DNA of 64,000 nucleotides from Mangrovicoccus algicola (GCF_014903745.1 NZ_JACVXA010000019.1:1-64000), one strand, 5' to 3'; numbered from the stretch's first letter, positions 41,782-51,376 are shown. A program made the numbers and translations. Notes: a model not told the origin generated them from the letters alone.

Positions 41782-43303
41782 ACATCACCGCGCCGATCTG
41801 CCAGGGCAGGAACTCGCTGTCGCCAAGGCCCAGCAATTCGCTCTTGCTGCGCTCGCCCGAGGCGGTGGCGATCACCTTTTCCAGGATCTCCCGGCCCTTG
41901 TCCTGCAGGCTGACGCCGCCGCTGACGATGTCGCCCGCATTCAGATCCATGTCGTCGGGCATCGCGGCGTAAAGCGCGTCATTCGTCGCCATCTTGATCG
42001 TCGGCGCGGGTTTCGAGCCGAAAGCCGAACCGCGCCCGGTGGTGAAGACCAGCACCTGCGCCCCGCCGGCGATCTGTCCGGTGGCCGAAACCGGATCATA
42101 GCCCGGCGTGTCCATGAACACGAGGCCGGGGGTGCGGATCTGCTGGCCATAGGCCAGCACGTCGCGAAGGGGGGTCGATCCCGCCTTCGCGACGGCCCCC
42201 AGGGATTTCTCCAGGATCGTGGTCAGCCCGCCCGCCTTGTTGCCGGGGCTGGGATTGTTGTCCATCGAGCCGCCATTCATCGCGGTATAGCCTTCCCACC
42301 ACCGGATGCGTTCCAACAGTTTTTCCGCGATTTCAGGCGTTTCCGCGCGGCGCAGCAGCAGCTCCTCGGCGCCGAAGATCTCGGGCGTCTCCGACAGGAC
42401 CACCGTGCCGCCCAGCCCGACCAGCAGATCGCAGGCGATCCCCAGGGCCGGATTGGCCGATATCCCGGAATATCCATCCGATCCGCCGCATTGCAGCGCG
42501 AGCGTCAGGGCCGAGACCGGGCAATCCTCGCGCTCCGCCCGGTTCACCTCGGGCAGCATCTCGCGGATCTTGCCGGCGATCAGCTCGACCGTCGCGCGGG
42601 TGCCGCCGTTTTCCTGGATGGTCAGCCCGTGGAACCGCTCTTCGCCGGTGGCGTCGAACATCTGCTTCATCCGGGCGATCTGCATCACCTCGCAGCCCAG
42701 GCCCACGAAGATCGCCGCGCCGACATTGGGATGGGTGGCATGGCCCCACAGCACGCGCTGCAGGTTCTCCCAGCCGGGGCCCTCGTTGTTCATGCCGCAG
42801 CCGGTGCCATGGGCGAAGGCCACGACCCCGTCGACATTGGGATACTGCGTCAGCTCGCCCGAGCGCATCACCGCATCCGCGGCCTGGCGGATCACCGTGG
42901 CCGAGCAGTTCACGGTGGCGACCAGCGCGATCATGTTGCGCGTGCCGATCCGCCCGTCGGCGCGGCGATAGCCGCGGAAGCTGCGCGGCGCCATCTGCGG
43001 GACCGCGCGGCGCGCCGCCTCCAGATCCGCGCCGATCGCGTAGTCGCGGCCATGCGCGCCGATCTCGCAATTGTGGCTGTGGACATGGCCGCCTTCGGGA
43101 ATGTCCATCGTGGCATAGCCGATGATCTGCCCGAACTTGCGGATCGCCGCGCCTTTCGCGATGGCATGGCGCGCCAGCTTGTGCCCGGGCGAGACCGGCG
43201 CCTCGAGGGGCATGCCGCGGCCCAGCGGCGTCTCGCCGGCCTTGGCGCGGGTGGTGACGATGGCGACGTCGTCGCGGTCGTCCAGCAGGATCGGGTCGGA
43301 CAT
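41780..43303 (-). CDS. uxaA: Altronate dehydratase
   Basis: UxaA converts D-altronate to 2-keto-3-deoxygluconate (KDG). The 507-residue protein has the N-terminal SAF domain (ILLDDRDDVAIVT, then HKLARHAIAKGAAIRKFGQIIG in pieces). The UxaA/GarD catalytic region follows, with Cys- and His-containing blocks (HGTGCGMNNEG, LQCGGSDGYSG, NPSPGNKAGGLT). Its ATG at 43303 is just upstream of a hairpin that separates it from kduD. It is the last gene of the uronate operon. Galactarate dehydratase activity is less likely, given uxaC in the same operon. Confidence 0.88.
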   Translation of the reverse strand: MSDPILLDDRDDVAIVTTRAKAGETPLGRGMPLEAPVSPGHKLARHAIAKGAAIRKFGQIIGYATMDIPEGGHVHSHNCEIGAHGRDYAIGADLEAARRAVPQMAPRSFRGYRRADGRIGTRNMIALVATVNCSATVIRQAADAVMRSGELTQYPNVDGVVAFAHGTGCGMNNEGPGWENLQRVLWGHATHPNVGAAIFVGLGCEVMQIARMKQMFDATGEERFHGLTIQENGGTRATVELIAGKIREMLPEVNRAEREDCPVSALTLALQCGGSDGYSGISANPALGIACDLLVGLGGTVVLSETPEIFGAEELLLRRAETPEIAEKLLERIRWWEGYTAMNGGSMDNNPSPGNKAGGLTTILEKSLGAVAKAGSTPLRDVLAYGQQIRTPGLVFMDTPGYDPVSATGQIAGGAQVLVFTTGRGSAFGSKPAPTIKMATNDALYAAMPDDMDLNAGDIVSGGVSLQDKGREILEKVIATASGERSKSELLGLGDSEFLPWQIGAVM

Positions 43304-43324
43304 GGGTGTTTCTCCGGTTGGGGC

Positions 43325-43348
43325 GGGGCGCACGCCTCCGCGCGCCCC
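43325..43348 (-). other. Stem-loop between kduD and uxaA
   Basis: GGGGCGC (43325-43331) and GCGCCCC (43342-43348) pair perfectly around ten bases in the 58-bp gap, possibly tuning uxaA expression. Confidence 0.4.
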
Positions 43349-43361
43349 GCCGGAAGGACGA

Positions 43362-44105
43362 TCAGCGGGCCAGCCAGCCGCCATCCACGTTCAGCACCGC
43401 GCCGGTGACGTATTTCGCCGCCGGCGAGGCCAGGAAGCACACGGCCCCCGCGATATCCTCGGGCTCGCCCCAGCGCCCGGCCGGGATGCGTTCCAGGATC
43501 TGGCGCGACCGGTCCTCGTCGGCGCGCAGCGCCTCGGTATTGTTGGTCGCGATATAGCCCGGCGCCACCGCGTTGACGGTGATGCCCTGCGGCGCCCATT
43601 CATTGGCGAAGATCTTGGTCAGGCCCGCCACGCCGTGTTTCGACGCGGTATAGCCCGGCACCCGGATCCCGCCCTGGAAGGACAGCAGCGACGCGATATT
43701 CACGATCCGCCCGCCCTCGCCGCGCGCGATCGCCTGCTTGCCGAAGGCCTGGCACAGCAGGAACACCGCCTTGAGGTTGACATTCATCACCTCGTCCCAG
43801 TCCAGCTCGGAATGCTGGACCGAGTCCTCGCGGCGGATGATGCCCGCGTTGTTCACCAGGATATCCAGCGGCCCGCAGGACTCCAGCGCGGCCACGCCGG
43901 CATGGGGATCCGACAGGTCGACCAGCAGCGTCTCGGCCGAGCCGCCCGCCGCCTTGATCGTCTCCACCGTCTCGTCGCAGGCCCGGCGGCCTGCGGCGAT
44001 GACATGGGCCCCGCGTTCCGCGAGACCCACGGCGATGGCCTGCCCGATCCCGGTATTCGCGCCCGTCACCAGGGCGCGTTTCCCGTCGATGCGGAATGCA
44101 TCCAT
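43362..44105 (-). CDS. kduD: 2-dehydro-3-deoxy-D-gluconate 5-dehydrogenase
   Basis: KduD reduces 2,5-diketo-3-deoxygluconate to KDG with NAD(P)H. The 247-residue SDR has TGANTGIG, NNAG, the catalytic Ser in IASLLS, and YTASK. FQGGIRVPGYTASKHGVAGL is characteristic of KduD proteins. Its first base is shared with the last base of kduI. The product KDG is phosphorylated by KdgK encoded at 50.4 kb. Confidence 0.92.
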   Translation of the reverse strand: MDAFRIDGKRALVTGANTGIGQAIAVGLAERGAHVIAAGRRACDETVETIKAAGGSAETLLVDLSDPHAGVAALESCGPLDILVNNAGIIRREDSVQHSELDWDEVMNVNLKAVFLLCQAFGKQAIARGEGGRIVNIASLLSFQGGIRVPGYTASKHGVAGLTKIFANEWAPQGITVNAVAPGYIATNNTEALRADEDRSRQILERIPAGRWGEPEDIAGAVCFLASPAAKYVTGAVLNVDGGWLAR

Positions 44106-44932
44106 CAGCGCAGATCCTCCATGGCGACGAAGTCCATGTCGGTGAAGTCGGTATTGTCGCCCGCCATCGCCCAGCAGAAGGTGTAGGCGCCGGTGCCGGC
44201 ACCCGAATGGATCGACCAGGGCGGGGAGATCACGGCCTCTTCGTTCGACATCACGATATGGCGGGTCTCGTTCGGCTCGCCCATGAAGTGGAAGACGCGC
44301 GACCCTTCGTCGAGGTCGAAATACAGGTAGGCTTCCATGCGGCGGTCATGCAGGTGCGCGGGCATGGTGTTCCACAGGCTGCCCGGCAGGAACTGGGTAT
44401 AGCCCATGGTCAGCTGGCAGGTTTCCTGGACGTCGGGATGCAGGAACTGGATGATGACGCGCTCGTTCGCGGTCTCCTTGGAGCCCAGTTCCACGCGCTT
44501 GGCATCGGCGGGCTTGATCAGCCGGGTCGCGATCGCGCGATGCGCCGGGGTGCAGACCAGGTAGAACCGCGCCGCGCCCGAGAACTCGACCGGGCCCGAG
44601 CCCATGCCGATGTAAAGGACGTCGCCCTTCTCCATCTCGTAGCTCTTGCCGCCGACAGTGACCGTGCCGGCTTCCGGGCCGATGTTCAGAACGCCCATCT
44701 CGCGGCGCTCCAGCACGGTCTTGGTGCCGGTATTCTGGACCTCGTCCACGGTCAGGCTGCCGCCATCGGGGGTGACCGAGCCCAGGATCATGCGGTCGTA
44801 ATGCGAATAGGTCAGCTTGACCTCGCCCGGCACGAACAGGCCGTCGACGTGGAATTCGTTGCGCAGCCCGTCCGTGTCGAGCGTCTTGGTGGTGCGCGGG
44901 TCGATCGCGTGGCGGATGTCGACTTGGGTCAT
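44105..44932 (-). CDS. kduI: 5-dehydro-4-deoxy-D-glucuronate isomerase
   Basis: KduI isomerises 5-keto-4-deoxyuronate to 2,5-diketo-3-deoxygluconate. The 275-residue double-cupin protein starts MTQVDIRHAIDPRTTKTLDT as in the family. Zn ligands lie in PAHLHDRRMEAYLY (two His and a Glu near residues 190-197) and in PPWSIHSGAG. The ATG at 44932 is preceded by AGGAG. Confidence 0.93.
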   Translation of the reverse strand: MTQVDIRHAIDPRTTKTLDTDGLRNEFHVDGLFVPGEVKLTYSHYDRMILGSVTPDGGSLTVDEVQNTGTKTVLERREMGVLNIGPEAGTVTVGGKSYEMEKGDVLYIGMGSGPVEFSGAARFYLVCTPAHRAIATRLIKPADAKRVELGSKETANERVIIQFLHPDVQETCQLTMGYTQFLPGSLWNTMPAHLHDRRMEAYLYFDLDEGSRVFHFMGEPNETRHIVMSNEEAVISPPWSIHSGAGTGAYTFCWAMAGDNTDFTDMDFVAMEDLR

Positions 44933-44945
44933 GGGGGTCTCCTCC

Positions 44946-45254
44946 TTACAGGAAATCGTCACGTCGGGGGGTGAAGCAGTCGATCAGCTCGCCGTCTTCG
45001 AGACAGACGCAGCCATGCGTCGCCCCCGACGGGATCACGAAACTGTCGCCCGGCCCGATTTCGGTGGTCGTCTCGCCGATGGTGAAAGCGAAACGGCCGG
45101 TCTTCACATAGGTCGACTGCACATGCGGATGATTGTGCAGCGCGCCTTCCGCATCCTTGGAGAAACGGAAGGACACCACCATCAGTTCCGGCGAATCCGC
45201 CAGAACCTGTCTGGTAACTCCGCCGAGATCTACGGCGGGAAAGGCTTTAGTCAT
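44946..45254 (-). CDS. kdgF: KdgF-type cupin (unsaturated uronate linearisation)
   Basis: The 102-residue single-domain cupin has the metal-site cluster HNHPHVQ (His40, 42, 44 and Gln46) and a second His in PSGATHGC (His80). KdgF opens the ring of 4,5-unsaturated galacturonate to the linear 5-keto-4-deoxyuronate used by KduI. The position directly before kduI supports this. I chose the ATG at 45254, preceded by GGAG. Confidence 0.87.
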   Translation of the reverse strand: MTKAFPAVDLGGVTRQVLADSPELMVVSFRFSKDAEGALHNHPHVQSTYVKTGRFAFTIGETTTEIGPGDSFVIPSGATHGCVCLEDGELIDCFTPRRDDFL

Positions 45255-45285
45255 AGGATATCTCCATTGATCTGTATGACACCCC

Positions 45286-46566
45286 TTACCTGAAAACCGC
45301 CGGAAGCCAAAGCGACAGTGCCGGGACATATGTGACCAGCAGCAGCGTGCCGAAGGCGGCGAAGTAGAAGGGCCAGATCGTGCGCATCGCCTGGCCGATG
45401 CCGATATTGCCGACCGCGCAGCCGACGAACAGCACCGATCCCACCGGCGGCGTGCACAGCCCGATGCCGAGGTTGAGGATCAGGATGATGCCGAACTGCA
45501 CCGGGTCCACCCCGAAGGCCTGCGCCACGGGCAGGAAGATCGGCGTGGTGATAACGATCAGCGGGCTCATGTCCATGAACGTGCCCAGCACCAGCAGGCT
45601 GACGTTGATCAAGAGCAGGATGACGATCGGGTTGTCCGAGAAGTTCTGCAGGAACTCCACCATCGAGGCGGGCACCTTGAGGAAGGCCAGCAGCCAGCCG
45701 AAGGCCGCCGCCATGCCGATCACCAGAAGCACCATCGCGGTGGTCCGCACCGCCGCCAGCGTCGCCTCGACGAAATCGCGCCATTTCAGCGACCGGTAGG
45801 CCACCAGCGTCACCAGCAGCGCATAGACCACCGCGATGCAGGAGCTTTCCGAGGCGGTGAAGATGCCCGAGCGCACGCCGCCGAAGATGATCGCCACCAG
45901 GATCAGCCCCGGCACCGCCGAGACGAACAGCGCGCCCAGCATCCGCATCCCCGGGAAGGCTTCGGTCGGATAGCCGCGGCTGCGCGCCACGAACCAGGCC
46001 GCGACCATCAGGCTCAGCGCCAGCAGGATGCCCGGCACGATGCCCGCGGTGAACAGGTCGGCGATGGACAGCCGGCCGCCCGCGGAGATCGAGTAGATGA
46101 TCAGGTTGTGCGACGGCGGCAGCATCAGCGCGATGATCGAGGAGGTCACCGTCACGTTCACCGCATAGTCGGTGTCGTAGCCGCGCTTCTCCATCTGCGG
46201 GATCATCAGCCCGCCGATCGCCGAGGCATCCGCCGCGGCCGATCCCGAGATGCCCCCGAAGAGGCAGGAGGCCAGGATGTTGACCTGTCCCAGCCCGCCC
46301 TTGAGATGGCCGACCATGGCGCCCGCCAGGGCGACCAGGCGCCGGGCGATGTCGCCGCGCACCATCAGCTCGCCGGCATAGATGAAGAACGGGATCGCCA
46401 TCAGCGCGAAGACCGAGACGCCGGAATTCAGCCGCTGGAACACGACCACCGGCGGCAGGCCCATATAGAGCACGGTGAAGAAGCTGGAGACGCCCAGGCA
46501 GAAGGCCACGGGCGTGCCGATCAGCAGCAGGAAGGCGAAGCTTCCGAAGAGGATCCAGAGTTCCAT
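45286..46566 (-). CDS. TRAP transporter large permease (DctM), uronate type
   Basis: The 426-residue protein has about twelve membrane segments and DctM motifs (CLFGGISGSAAADASAIGGLM, IMLPPSHNLIIYSISAGG, GLCTPPVGSVLFVG). It sits between uxaC and the kdgF-kduI-kduD genes, so galacturonate, glucuronate or an unsaturated uronate is the likely substrate. It starts seven bases after the small-permease stop. Confidence 0.9.
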   Translation of the reverse strand: MELWILFGSFAFLLLIGTPVAFCLGVSSFFTVLYMGLPPVVVFQRLNSGVSVFALMAIPFFIYAGELMVRGDIARRLVALAGAMVGHLKGGLGQVNILASCLFGGISGSAAADASAIGGLMIPQMEKRGYDTDYAVNVTVTSSIIALMLPPSHNLIIYSISAGGRLSIADLFTAGIVPGILLALSLMVAAWFVARSRGYPTEAFPGMRMLGALFVSAVPGLILVAIIFGGVRSGIFTASESSCIAVVYALLVTLVAYRSLKWRDFVEATLAAVRTTAMVLLVIGMAAAFGWLLAFLKVPASMVEFLQNFSDNPIVILLLINVSLLVLGTFMDMSPLIVITTPIFLPVAQAFGVDPVQFGIILILNLGIGLCTPPVGSVLFVGCAVGNIGIGQAMRTIWPFYFAAFGTLLLVTYVPALSLWLPAVFR

Positions 46567-46573
46567 ATGCGTC

Positions 46574-47080
46574 CTAGTGCTCCGCGGCGTCGCCGAAACG
46601 CGACGTGGGCAGGCCCGCCGCGCGCCGCGCGAGACGTTCCAGAGAGAAGAGGACGATCAGCGCGCCCCCGAAGATGATCGGCATGAAGTTCCATGCGCCC
46701 GAGATGCCCAGCGACGGCAGCTTGACCGAGGCCGTCTTGGCGGCAAGCTGCCAGCCATAGACCACCATGCCCGCGCCGAAGGCGGTCACGACCAGGTCCG
46801 AGACCGAGTAGAGCACCAGCTTGACCTTGTCGGGCAGCAGGTACAGCAGAACCTCGAAACTCAGGTGGTATCCCTCGCGGATGCCGACCGCCGCGCCCAG
46901 CAGGATGAACCAGCCCATGACGATGATCGATCCCGGCTCCGTCCAGATCAGGCTGTTGTTCAGCACATAGCGGAAGAACACCTGGGCGGCGATCATCGCG
47001 GTCATCACCACCAGCCCGATGCCCGAGATCCACAACCCGATCCGGGCGACGATCCCGGTAAATCTTGCTACTCTTTCCAT
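46574..47080 (-). CDS. TRAP transporter small permease (DctQ), uronate type
   Basis: The 168-residue protein has four membrane segments and the DctQ pattern (QVFFRYVLNNSLIWTEPGS, then GIREGYHLSFEVL). I chose the ATG at 47080 (MERVARFTGI); the upstream extension crosses the stem-loop. Confidence 0.9.
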   Translation of the reverse strand: MERVARFTGIVARIGLWISGIGLVVMTAMIAAQVFFRYVLNNSLIWTEPGSIIVMGWFILLGAAVGIREGYHLSFEVLLYLLPDKVKLVLYSVSDLVVTAFGAGMVVYGWQLAAKTASVKLPSLGISGAWNFMPIIFGGALIVLFSLERLARRAAGLPTSRFGDAAEH

Positions 47081-47101
47081 CCCCTGCCCCTTGAAGAAGG
47101 A

Positions 47102-47123
47102 GGACCGCCCGGCGGGGCGGTCC
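47102..47123 (-). other. Stem-loop after uronate binding-protein gene
   Basis: GGACCGCCC (47102-47110) and GGGCGGTCC (47115-47123) form a perfect nine-base stem with a GGCG loop between the binding-protein and small-permease genes. Confidence 0.6.
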
Positions 47124-47132
47124 CTGATAGGC

Positions 47133-48107
47133 TCACTCGGTGGCCTGGATCCGTTCCACCAGGTCCTTGAGCGTGTCGGAGGTGACATGCTTCTCGTAGA
47201 CCGGCTTCATCGCCTCGATGAAGGGCGTCTTGTCGATGTCGGTGACGACCTCGGCCCCGGCCTCGATGACCTTCGCCTCGGATTCCTTCTCGCGCTCCGC
47301 CCAGAGTTCGCGCATCATCGGCACGCTGTCCTTGGCGGCCTGGCGCACGATCTCCTGGTCCTCGGCGCTCAGCCCGTCCCAGGTGCTCTTGGACATCACC
47401 AGAACTTCCGGAACGATCAGGTGCTCGTCCAGCGTGTAGTACTTGGCGACCTCGAAATGGCCGGAGGATTCGTAGGAGGGCCAGTTGTTCTCGGCCCCGT
47501 CGATCACCCCGGTCTGGATCGAGGAATAGACCTCGCCATAGGGCAGCGGCGTCGCGTTGGCGCCGAGGGCGGAGACCATGTCGACGAAGATGTCGGACTG
47601 CATCACGCGGAACTTCATCCCCGCGAGATCCTCCATCGAGGTGATCGGCTTCTCGGAGTTGTAGAAGCTGCGCGAGCCGCCGTCATAGAAGGCCAGCCCG
47701 ACCAGGTCGTGATCGGAGAAGGCCTCGAGGATCTCGTCGCCGATCGGCCCGTCCATCACCTTGTGCATGTGATCGACCGAGCGGAAGATGTAGGGCAGCG
47801 AGACGACCTGGGTCTCCTCGATGATGTTGTTGAACGGCCCCATGGACACGCGCAGCATGTCGATCACGCCGAACTGGGTCTGCTCGATCGTGTCCTTTTC
47901 CTCGCCCAGCTGCGCGGAGGGGAACACCTCGATGCACAGACGGCCATCGGTGCGCTCTTCCAGCAGCTTGCCCATCTCCTGAACAGCGATGACGGTCGGG
48001 TAACCGTCGGGATGGGTGTCGGACGAACGCAGCGTGGTCTCGCAGGCCGTGGCGGCCGTTGCGAGGGCGGAGCCGGCCAGGAGCGCGGCGGTCAGTGTCA
48101 GTTTCAT
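47133..48107 (-). CDS. TRAP transporter substrate-binding protein (DctP), uronate type
   Basis: The 324-residue periplasmic protein has a signal peptide of about 20 residues. DctP blocks include [36 protein letters not shown], the ligand-Arg region [15 protein letters not shown], and [20 protein letters not shown] in consecutive parts. These blocks recall sialic acid/uronate-type TRAP proteins. Its position after uxaC supports a hexuronate ligand. Confidence 0.9.
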   Translation of the reverse strand: MKLTLTAALLAGSALATAATACETTLRSSDTHPDGYPTVIAVQEMGKLLEERTDGRLCIEVFPSAQLGEEKDTIEQTQFGVIDMLRVSMGPFNNIIEETQVVSLPYIFRSVDHMHKVMDGPIGDEILEAFSDHDLVGLAFYDGGSRSFYNSEKPITSMEDLAGMKFRVMQSDIFVDMVSALGANATPLPYGEVYSSIQTGVIDGAENNWPSYESSGHFEVAKYYTLDEHLIVPEVLVMSKSTWDGLSAEDQEIVRQAAKDSVPMMRELWAEREKESEAKVIEAGAEVVTDIDKTPFIEAMKPVYEKHVTSDTLKDLVERIQATE

Positions 48108-48186
48108 GGTCTTCCTCCCCTGATGAAACTGCGTGGGTGCGGCTGCCGGGCGGGTCCGGTCTCCCTGCCCGCCCGGAGGCCGCGGA

Positions 48187-49599
48187 TCACTTCAGGCCAT
48201 AGGCATCCCTGGCCAGATTGACGGTCAGATCCTGCGCGACCTCGAAGGCATCCGCCTCGCCCAGACGGCCGGTGGCCACCAGGCCAGCCAGGTAGGCGCA
48301 GTCGGAACGGCGGGCGACGTCGTGGCGCGCCGGGATCGAGCAGAAGGCGCGGGTGTCGTCGTTGAACCCGGCCGTGTTGTAGAAGCCCGCGGTTTCCGTG
48401 GTTGCCTCGCGGAACCGCTTGATCCCCTCGTAGCTGTCATGGAACCACCAGGGCGGCCCGAGGCGCAGGCAGGGATAGACCCCGGCCAGCGGCGCCCATT
48501 CGCGGGCATAGACGCTCTCGTCCAGCGTGAAGAGCAGCACCCGCAGGTTCGGCTCCATCCCGACCGCGTTCAGCAGCGGCGAGAGGTTGCCCACGTAATC
48601 GGTGCGCCCGGGAATGTCGAAGCCCTTGTCGCGGCCATGGGTGGCAAAGACGCCCTTGTGATGGTTGCGGCGGCTGCCGGCATGGATCTGCAGCGTCAGC
48701 CCGTCATCGAGGCTCATCCGCGCCATCTCGGTCAGCATCTGGCCGCGGAACGCATCCGCCTCCTCGGGCGTGCAGGTCCCGGCCAGCGCCTTCTGGAACA
48801 GCGCCGCCGCCTCGTCGCGCGACAGATCCTCGGTCCGCGCCGTGGGATGGCCGTGATCCGAGGCCGTGGCACCGCCGAACTCCTTGAAATAGGCCCGGCG
48901 CACGCGATGCGCGTTCAGATAGCCGTCCCAGCTGGCGGTATCCTCGCCGGTCAGCGCGCCCAGCTGTTCGACATTGCCGGCGAAGCCCTCGAATTCGGGA
49001 TCGACCACGGCATCGGGGCGATAGGTGGTGACGACCTTGCCGCCCCAGCCCGAGGCGGTGATCTCCTTGTGCCACTTCAGGTCGTCCAGCGCGCCTTCGG
49101 TGGTGGCAAGAAGCTCGATGTTGAACCGCTCGTAAAGCGCGCGGGGGGTGAAGTCCGGCGTCGCCAGCTTGGCATCGATATGGTCGTAATACTCGTCCGC
49201 CGTCGCCGCCGAGAGCGGCTTGTCCAGGCCGAAGACGAACTGGAAGGAGTGGTTCAGCCACATCGCCGAGGGGGTGCCGCGGAACAGGTGGAAATTCTCG
49301 GCGAAGAGCCGCCAGATCTTGCGCGGATCGGCCTCGGTCTCGCCGCCATCGACGCGCGGCACGCCCAGGTCGGTCAGCTTCACGCCCTGGCTGACCAGCA
49401 TGCGGAACACGTAATGGTCGGGGATCACGAACAGCTCGGCCGGGTTCGGGAACCGCGTGTTCTCGGCAAACCAGCGCGGATCGCAATGTCCGTGCGGCGA
49501 AACGATCGGCAGATCCGCGACGCTGTCATAGAGGCGGCGGCTCAGGGCGCGCAGGCCGGGCTCTGCCGGGAAGAGGCGGTCGGGATCGGTCAGGCTCAT
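48187..49599 (-). CDS. uxaC: Uronate isomerase
   Basis: UxaC isomerises D-galacturonate to tagaturonate and D-glucuronate to fructuronate. The 470-residue protein belongs to the amidohydrolase superfamily and has the metal motif HGH (H36 and H38 in [11 protein letters not shown]), plus blocks such as [14 protein letters not shown] and [17 protein letters not shown]-like sequence. I chose the ATG at 49599 ([10 protein letters not shown]). It is the first gene of the uronate operon, divergent from the GntR-kdgK pair. Confidence 0.92.
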   Translation of the reverse strand: MSLTDPDRLFPAEPGLRALSRRLYDSVADLPIVSPHGHCDPRWFAENTRFPNPAELFVIPDHYVFRMLVSQGVKLTDLGVPRVDGGETEADPRKIWRLFAENFHLFRGTPSAMWLNHSFQFVFGLDKPLSAATADEYYDHIDAKLATPDFTPRALYERFNIELLATTEGALDDLKWHKEITASGWGGKVVTTYRPDAVVDPEFEGFAGNVEQLGALTGEDTASWDGYLNAHRVRRAYFKEFGGATASDHGHPTARTEDLSRDEAAALFQKALAGTCTPEEADAFRGQMLTEMARMSLDDGLTLQIHAGSRRNHHKGVFATHGRDKGFDIPGRTDYVGNLSPLLNAVGMEPNLRVLLFTLDESVYAREWAPLAGVYPCLRLGPPWWFHDSYEGIKRFREATTETAGFYNTAGFNDDTRAFCSIPARHDVARRSDCAYLAGLVATGRLGEADAFEVAQDLTVNLARDAYGLK

Positions 49600-49708
49600 G
49601 CTCTGTCTTTCTGAATCGGATCGACTAGCTAACTGATATGCTAGTCTGATAGTTGTGTCAAAGTGCGAATGATGTATGCTGGCCCTGACAGGACGCACCC
49701 GGACCGCC
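49600..49708. promoter_or_regulatory. Divergent promoter region of uxaC operon and GntR-kdgK
   Basis: The AT-rich 109-bp gap has a perfect inverted repeat ACTAGC/GCTAGT (49624-49629 and 49640-49645) with a ten-base spacer. CTGATA direct repeats overlap it (49633 and 49646), as do AACT/AGTT outer arms. It is the likely operator of the adjacent GntR protein. Confidence 0.6.
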
Positions 49709-50404
49709 ATGCCAGATACGATCGCCTCACTCTCCGCCATCCAGACCGCAACGGCAACCGACCAGGTCTTCGAGGCGCTGTATCACGCGCTGATCACCTT
49801 CGGCCTGCCGCCGGGCACCAAGGTGTCGGAAGCCGAGATCGCCAAGCAGCTGGGCGTGTCGCGCCAGCCCGTGCGCGATGCCTTCTTCCGCCTGTCGCAG
49901 CTGGGATTTCTGTCGATCCGCCCGCAGCGCGCGACGCTGATCACCAAGATATCGGAAATCGGGGTGCACCAGGCCGCCTATGTGCGCGCCGCGCTGGAGG
50001 CCGCCTGCATCCGCGACGCCGCCGCCTGCATCGGCGCCGAGGACCTGGCCGAATTGCGCACGCTGATCGCGCGGCAGAAACTGGCGATCGAGACCGGCCC
50101 GCGCAGCGTGTTCCACGAACTCGACGACCTTCTGCACCGCCGGATCTGCGAAATGTCGGGCCATGGCCATGCCTGGTCGCTGATCCAGGAACAGAAGGCC
50201 CATATCGACCGGGTGCGGTTCCTGTCCCTGTCCTTCGGACAGCAGAACGCCTATGACCAGCATGTCGATATCGTGGAGGCGCTGGCGGCCGGTGACGCGG
50301 ATGCCGCCGAAACCTGCCTGCGCGACCATCTGAGCCGCATCCGTTCGATCCTGCCGGTGGTAAGGCAGGAGAATCCCCAGTATTTCGAGGACCCCGAGAC
50401 ATGA
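49709..50404 (+). CDS. GntR-family (FCD) regulator of uronate genes
   Basis: The 231-residue protein has a winged helix EIAKQLGVSRQPVRDAFFRL and wing RPQRATLITK. An FCD domain follows, with HELDDLLHRRICEMSGHGHA and YDQHVDIVEALAAGD contributing His/Asp positions. ExuR/UxuR-type regulators of hexuronate genes belong to this group. The ATG at 49709 is used; an in-frame ATG at 49676 would add 11 residues. Its stop overlaps the kdgK start as ATGA. Confidence 0.87.
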   Translation: MPDTIASLSAIQTATATDQVFEALYHALITFGLPPGTKVSEAEIAKQLGVSRQPVRDAFFRLSQLGFLSIRPQRATLITKISEIGVHQAAYVRAALEAACIRDAAACIGAEDLAELRTLIARQKLAIETGPRSVFHELDDLLHRRICEMSGHGHAWSLIQEQKAHIDRVRFLSLSFGQQNAYDQHVDIVEALAAGDADAAETCLRDHLSRIRSILPVVRQENPQYFEDPET

Positions 50405-51312
50405 CCCGCTTACTCGCCATCGGCGAATGCATGATCGAGATGTCGCCCACGCCCGAGGGCACCTATGCCATGGGCTTCGCCGGCGACACGTTCAACACCG
50501 CCTGGTATGCCCGCAAGCTGGGCGGGGAGGAGCTGGAGGTCGCGTATTACTCGGCCGTGGGCGATGACGAGCCCTCGGCGCGGATGGCCGGGTTCATGCG
50601 CGGCGCGGGCGTCGTGCCGGAACTGGCGGTGCGCAAGGGCGGCACGGTCGGGCTCTACATGATCTCGCTGAAGGACGGCGAGCGCAGCTTCTCCTACTGG
50701 CGCTCCGCCGCCGCGGCCCGCAGCCTGGCCGAGGGGCTGGACCGGCTGCCCGCGGGCAAGGGCGACATCGCGCTGTTTTCCGGCATCACCATGGCGATCC
50801 TGCCCGAGGCCGGGCGGCGGCGCCTGCTGGAGGTTCTGGCGGCGGCCCGCGCCGACGGGCTGCGCGTGGCCTTCGACCCCAACCTGCGCCCGCGCCTCTG
50901 GGCCTCGGACGCGGAGATGTGCCACTGGGTCAGCGAGGCCGCCAAGGTCGCCGATATCGCCCTGCCCTCCTACGAGGACGAGGCGTCCTATTTCGGCGAT
51001 GTCTCGAAACGCGCCACGGCGGATCGCTATGCCGCGGCCGGCGCGTCGCTGGTGCTGGCCAAGGACGGGCCGGAACCGGTACTGGTGCTGGAGAACGGGA
51101 CCGAGACGCTGGTGCCGCCGCAGATCGTCACCGAGGTGACCGACACCACCGCCGCGGGCGACGCGTTCAACGCGGGCGTGCTCAGCGCATTGGCGCGCGG
51201 CCTGCCCGCCGCCGAGGCCGCCGATCTGGGCTGCCGCGTCTCGGCGCAGGTGGTGACCCGGCGCGGCGCGCTGGTGGAGATCGACCTGCCCGGGATCGGC
51301 CTGCCGGCCTGA
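50401..51312 (+). CDS. kdgK: 2-keto-3-deoxygluconate kinase
   Basis: KdgK phosphorylates KDG to KDPG with ATP. The 303-residue protein is a ribokinase/PfkB family member with an N-terminal GECMIEMSP, GDTFNTAWYA and the C-terminal anion-hole/catalytic block DTTAAGDAFNAG with the catalytic Asp. It unites both uronate routes encoded here (UxaC-UxaA and KdgF-KduI-KduD). It is translationally coupled to the upstream regulator. Confidence 0.9.
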   Translation: MTRLLAIGECMIEMSPTPEGTYAMGFAGDTFNTAWYARKLGGEELEVAYYSAVGDDEPSARMAGFMRGAGVVPELAVRKGGTVGLYMISLKDGERSFSYWRSAAAARSLAEGLDRLPAGKGDIALFSGITMAILPEAGRRRLLEVLAAARADGLRVAFDPNLRPRLWASDAEMCHWVSEAAKVADIALPSYEDEASYFGDVSKRATADRYAAAGASLVLAKDGPEPVLVLENGTETLVPPQIVTEVTDTTAAGDAFNAGVLSALARGLPAAEAADLGCRVSAQVVTRRGALVEIDLPGIGLPA

Positions 51313-51372
51313 GCGCCCGGCGACGGGCGCATCGCCGCCCCCTCCGGGGGGCGGATCCCCGCCCGCGCGGGG
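51313..51372. terminator. Three consecutive tetraloop hairpins between kdgK and the LIV operon
   Basis: Three perfect stems follow each other: GCGCCCG/CGGGCGC around GCGA (51313-51330), CCGCCCCC/GGGGGCGG around TCCG (51335-51354), and CCCCGC/GCGGGG around CCGC (51357-51372). They fill the gap between two convergent genes and probably form a strong bidirectional terminator or mRNA-protecting block. Confidence 0.6.
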
Positions 51373-51376
51373 GCGC

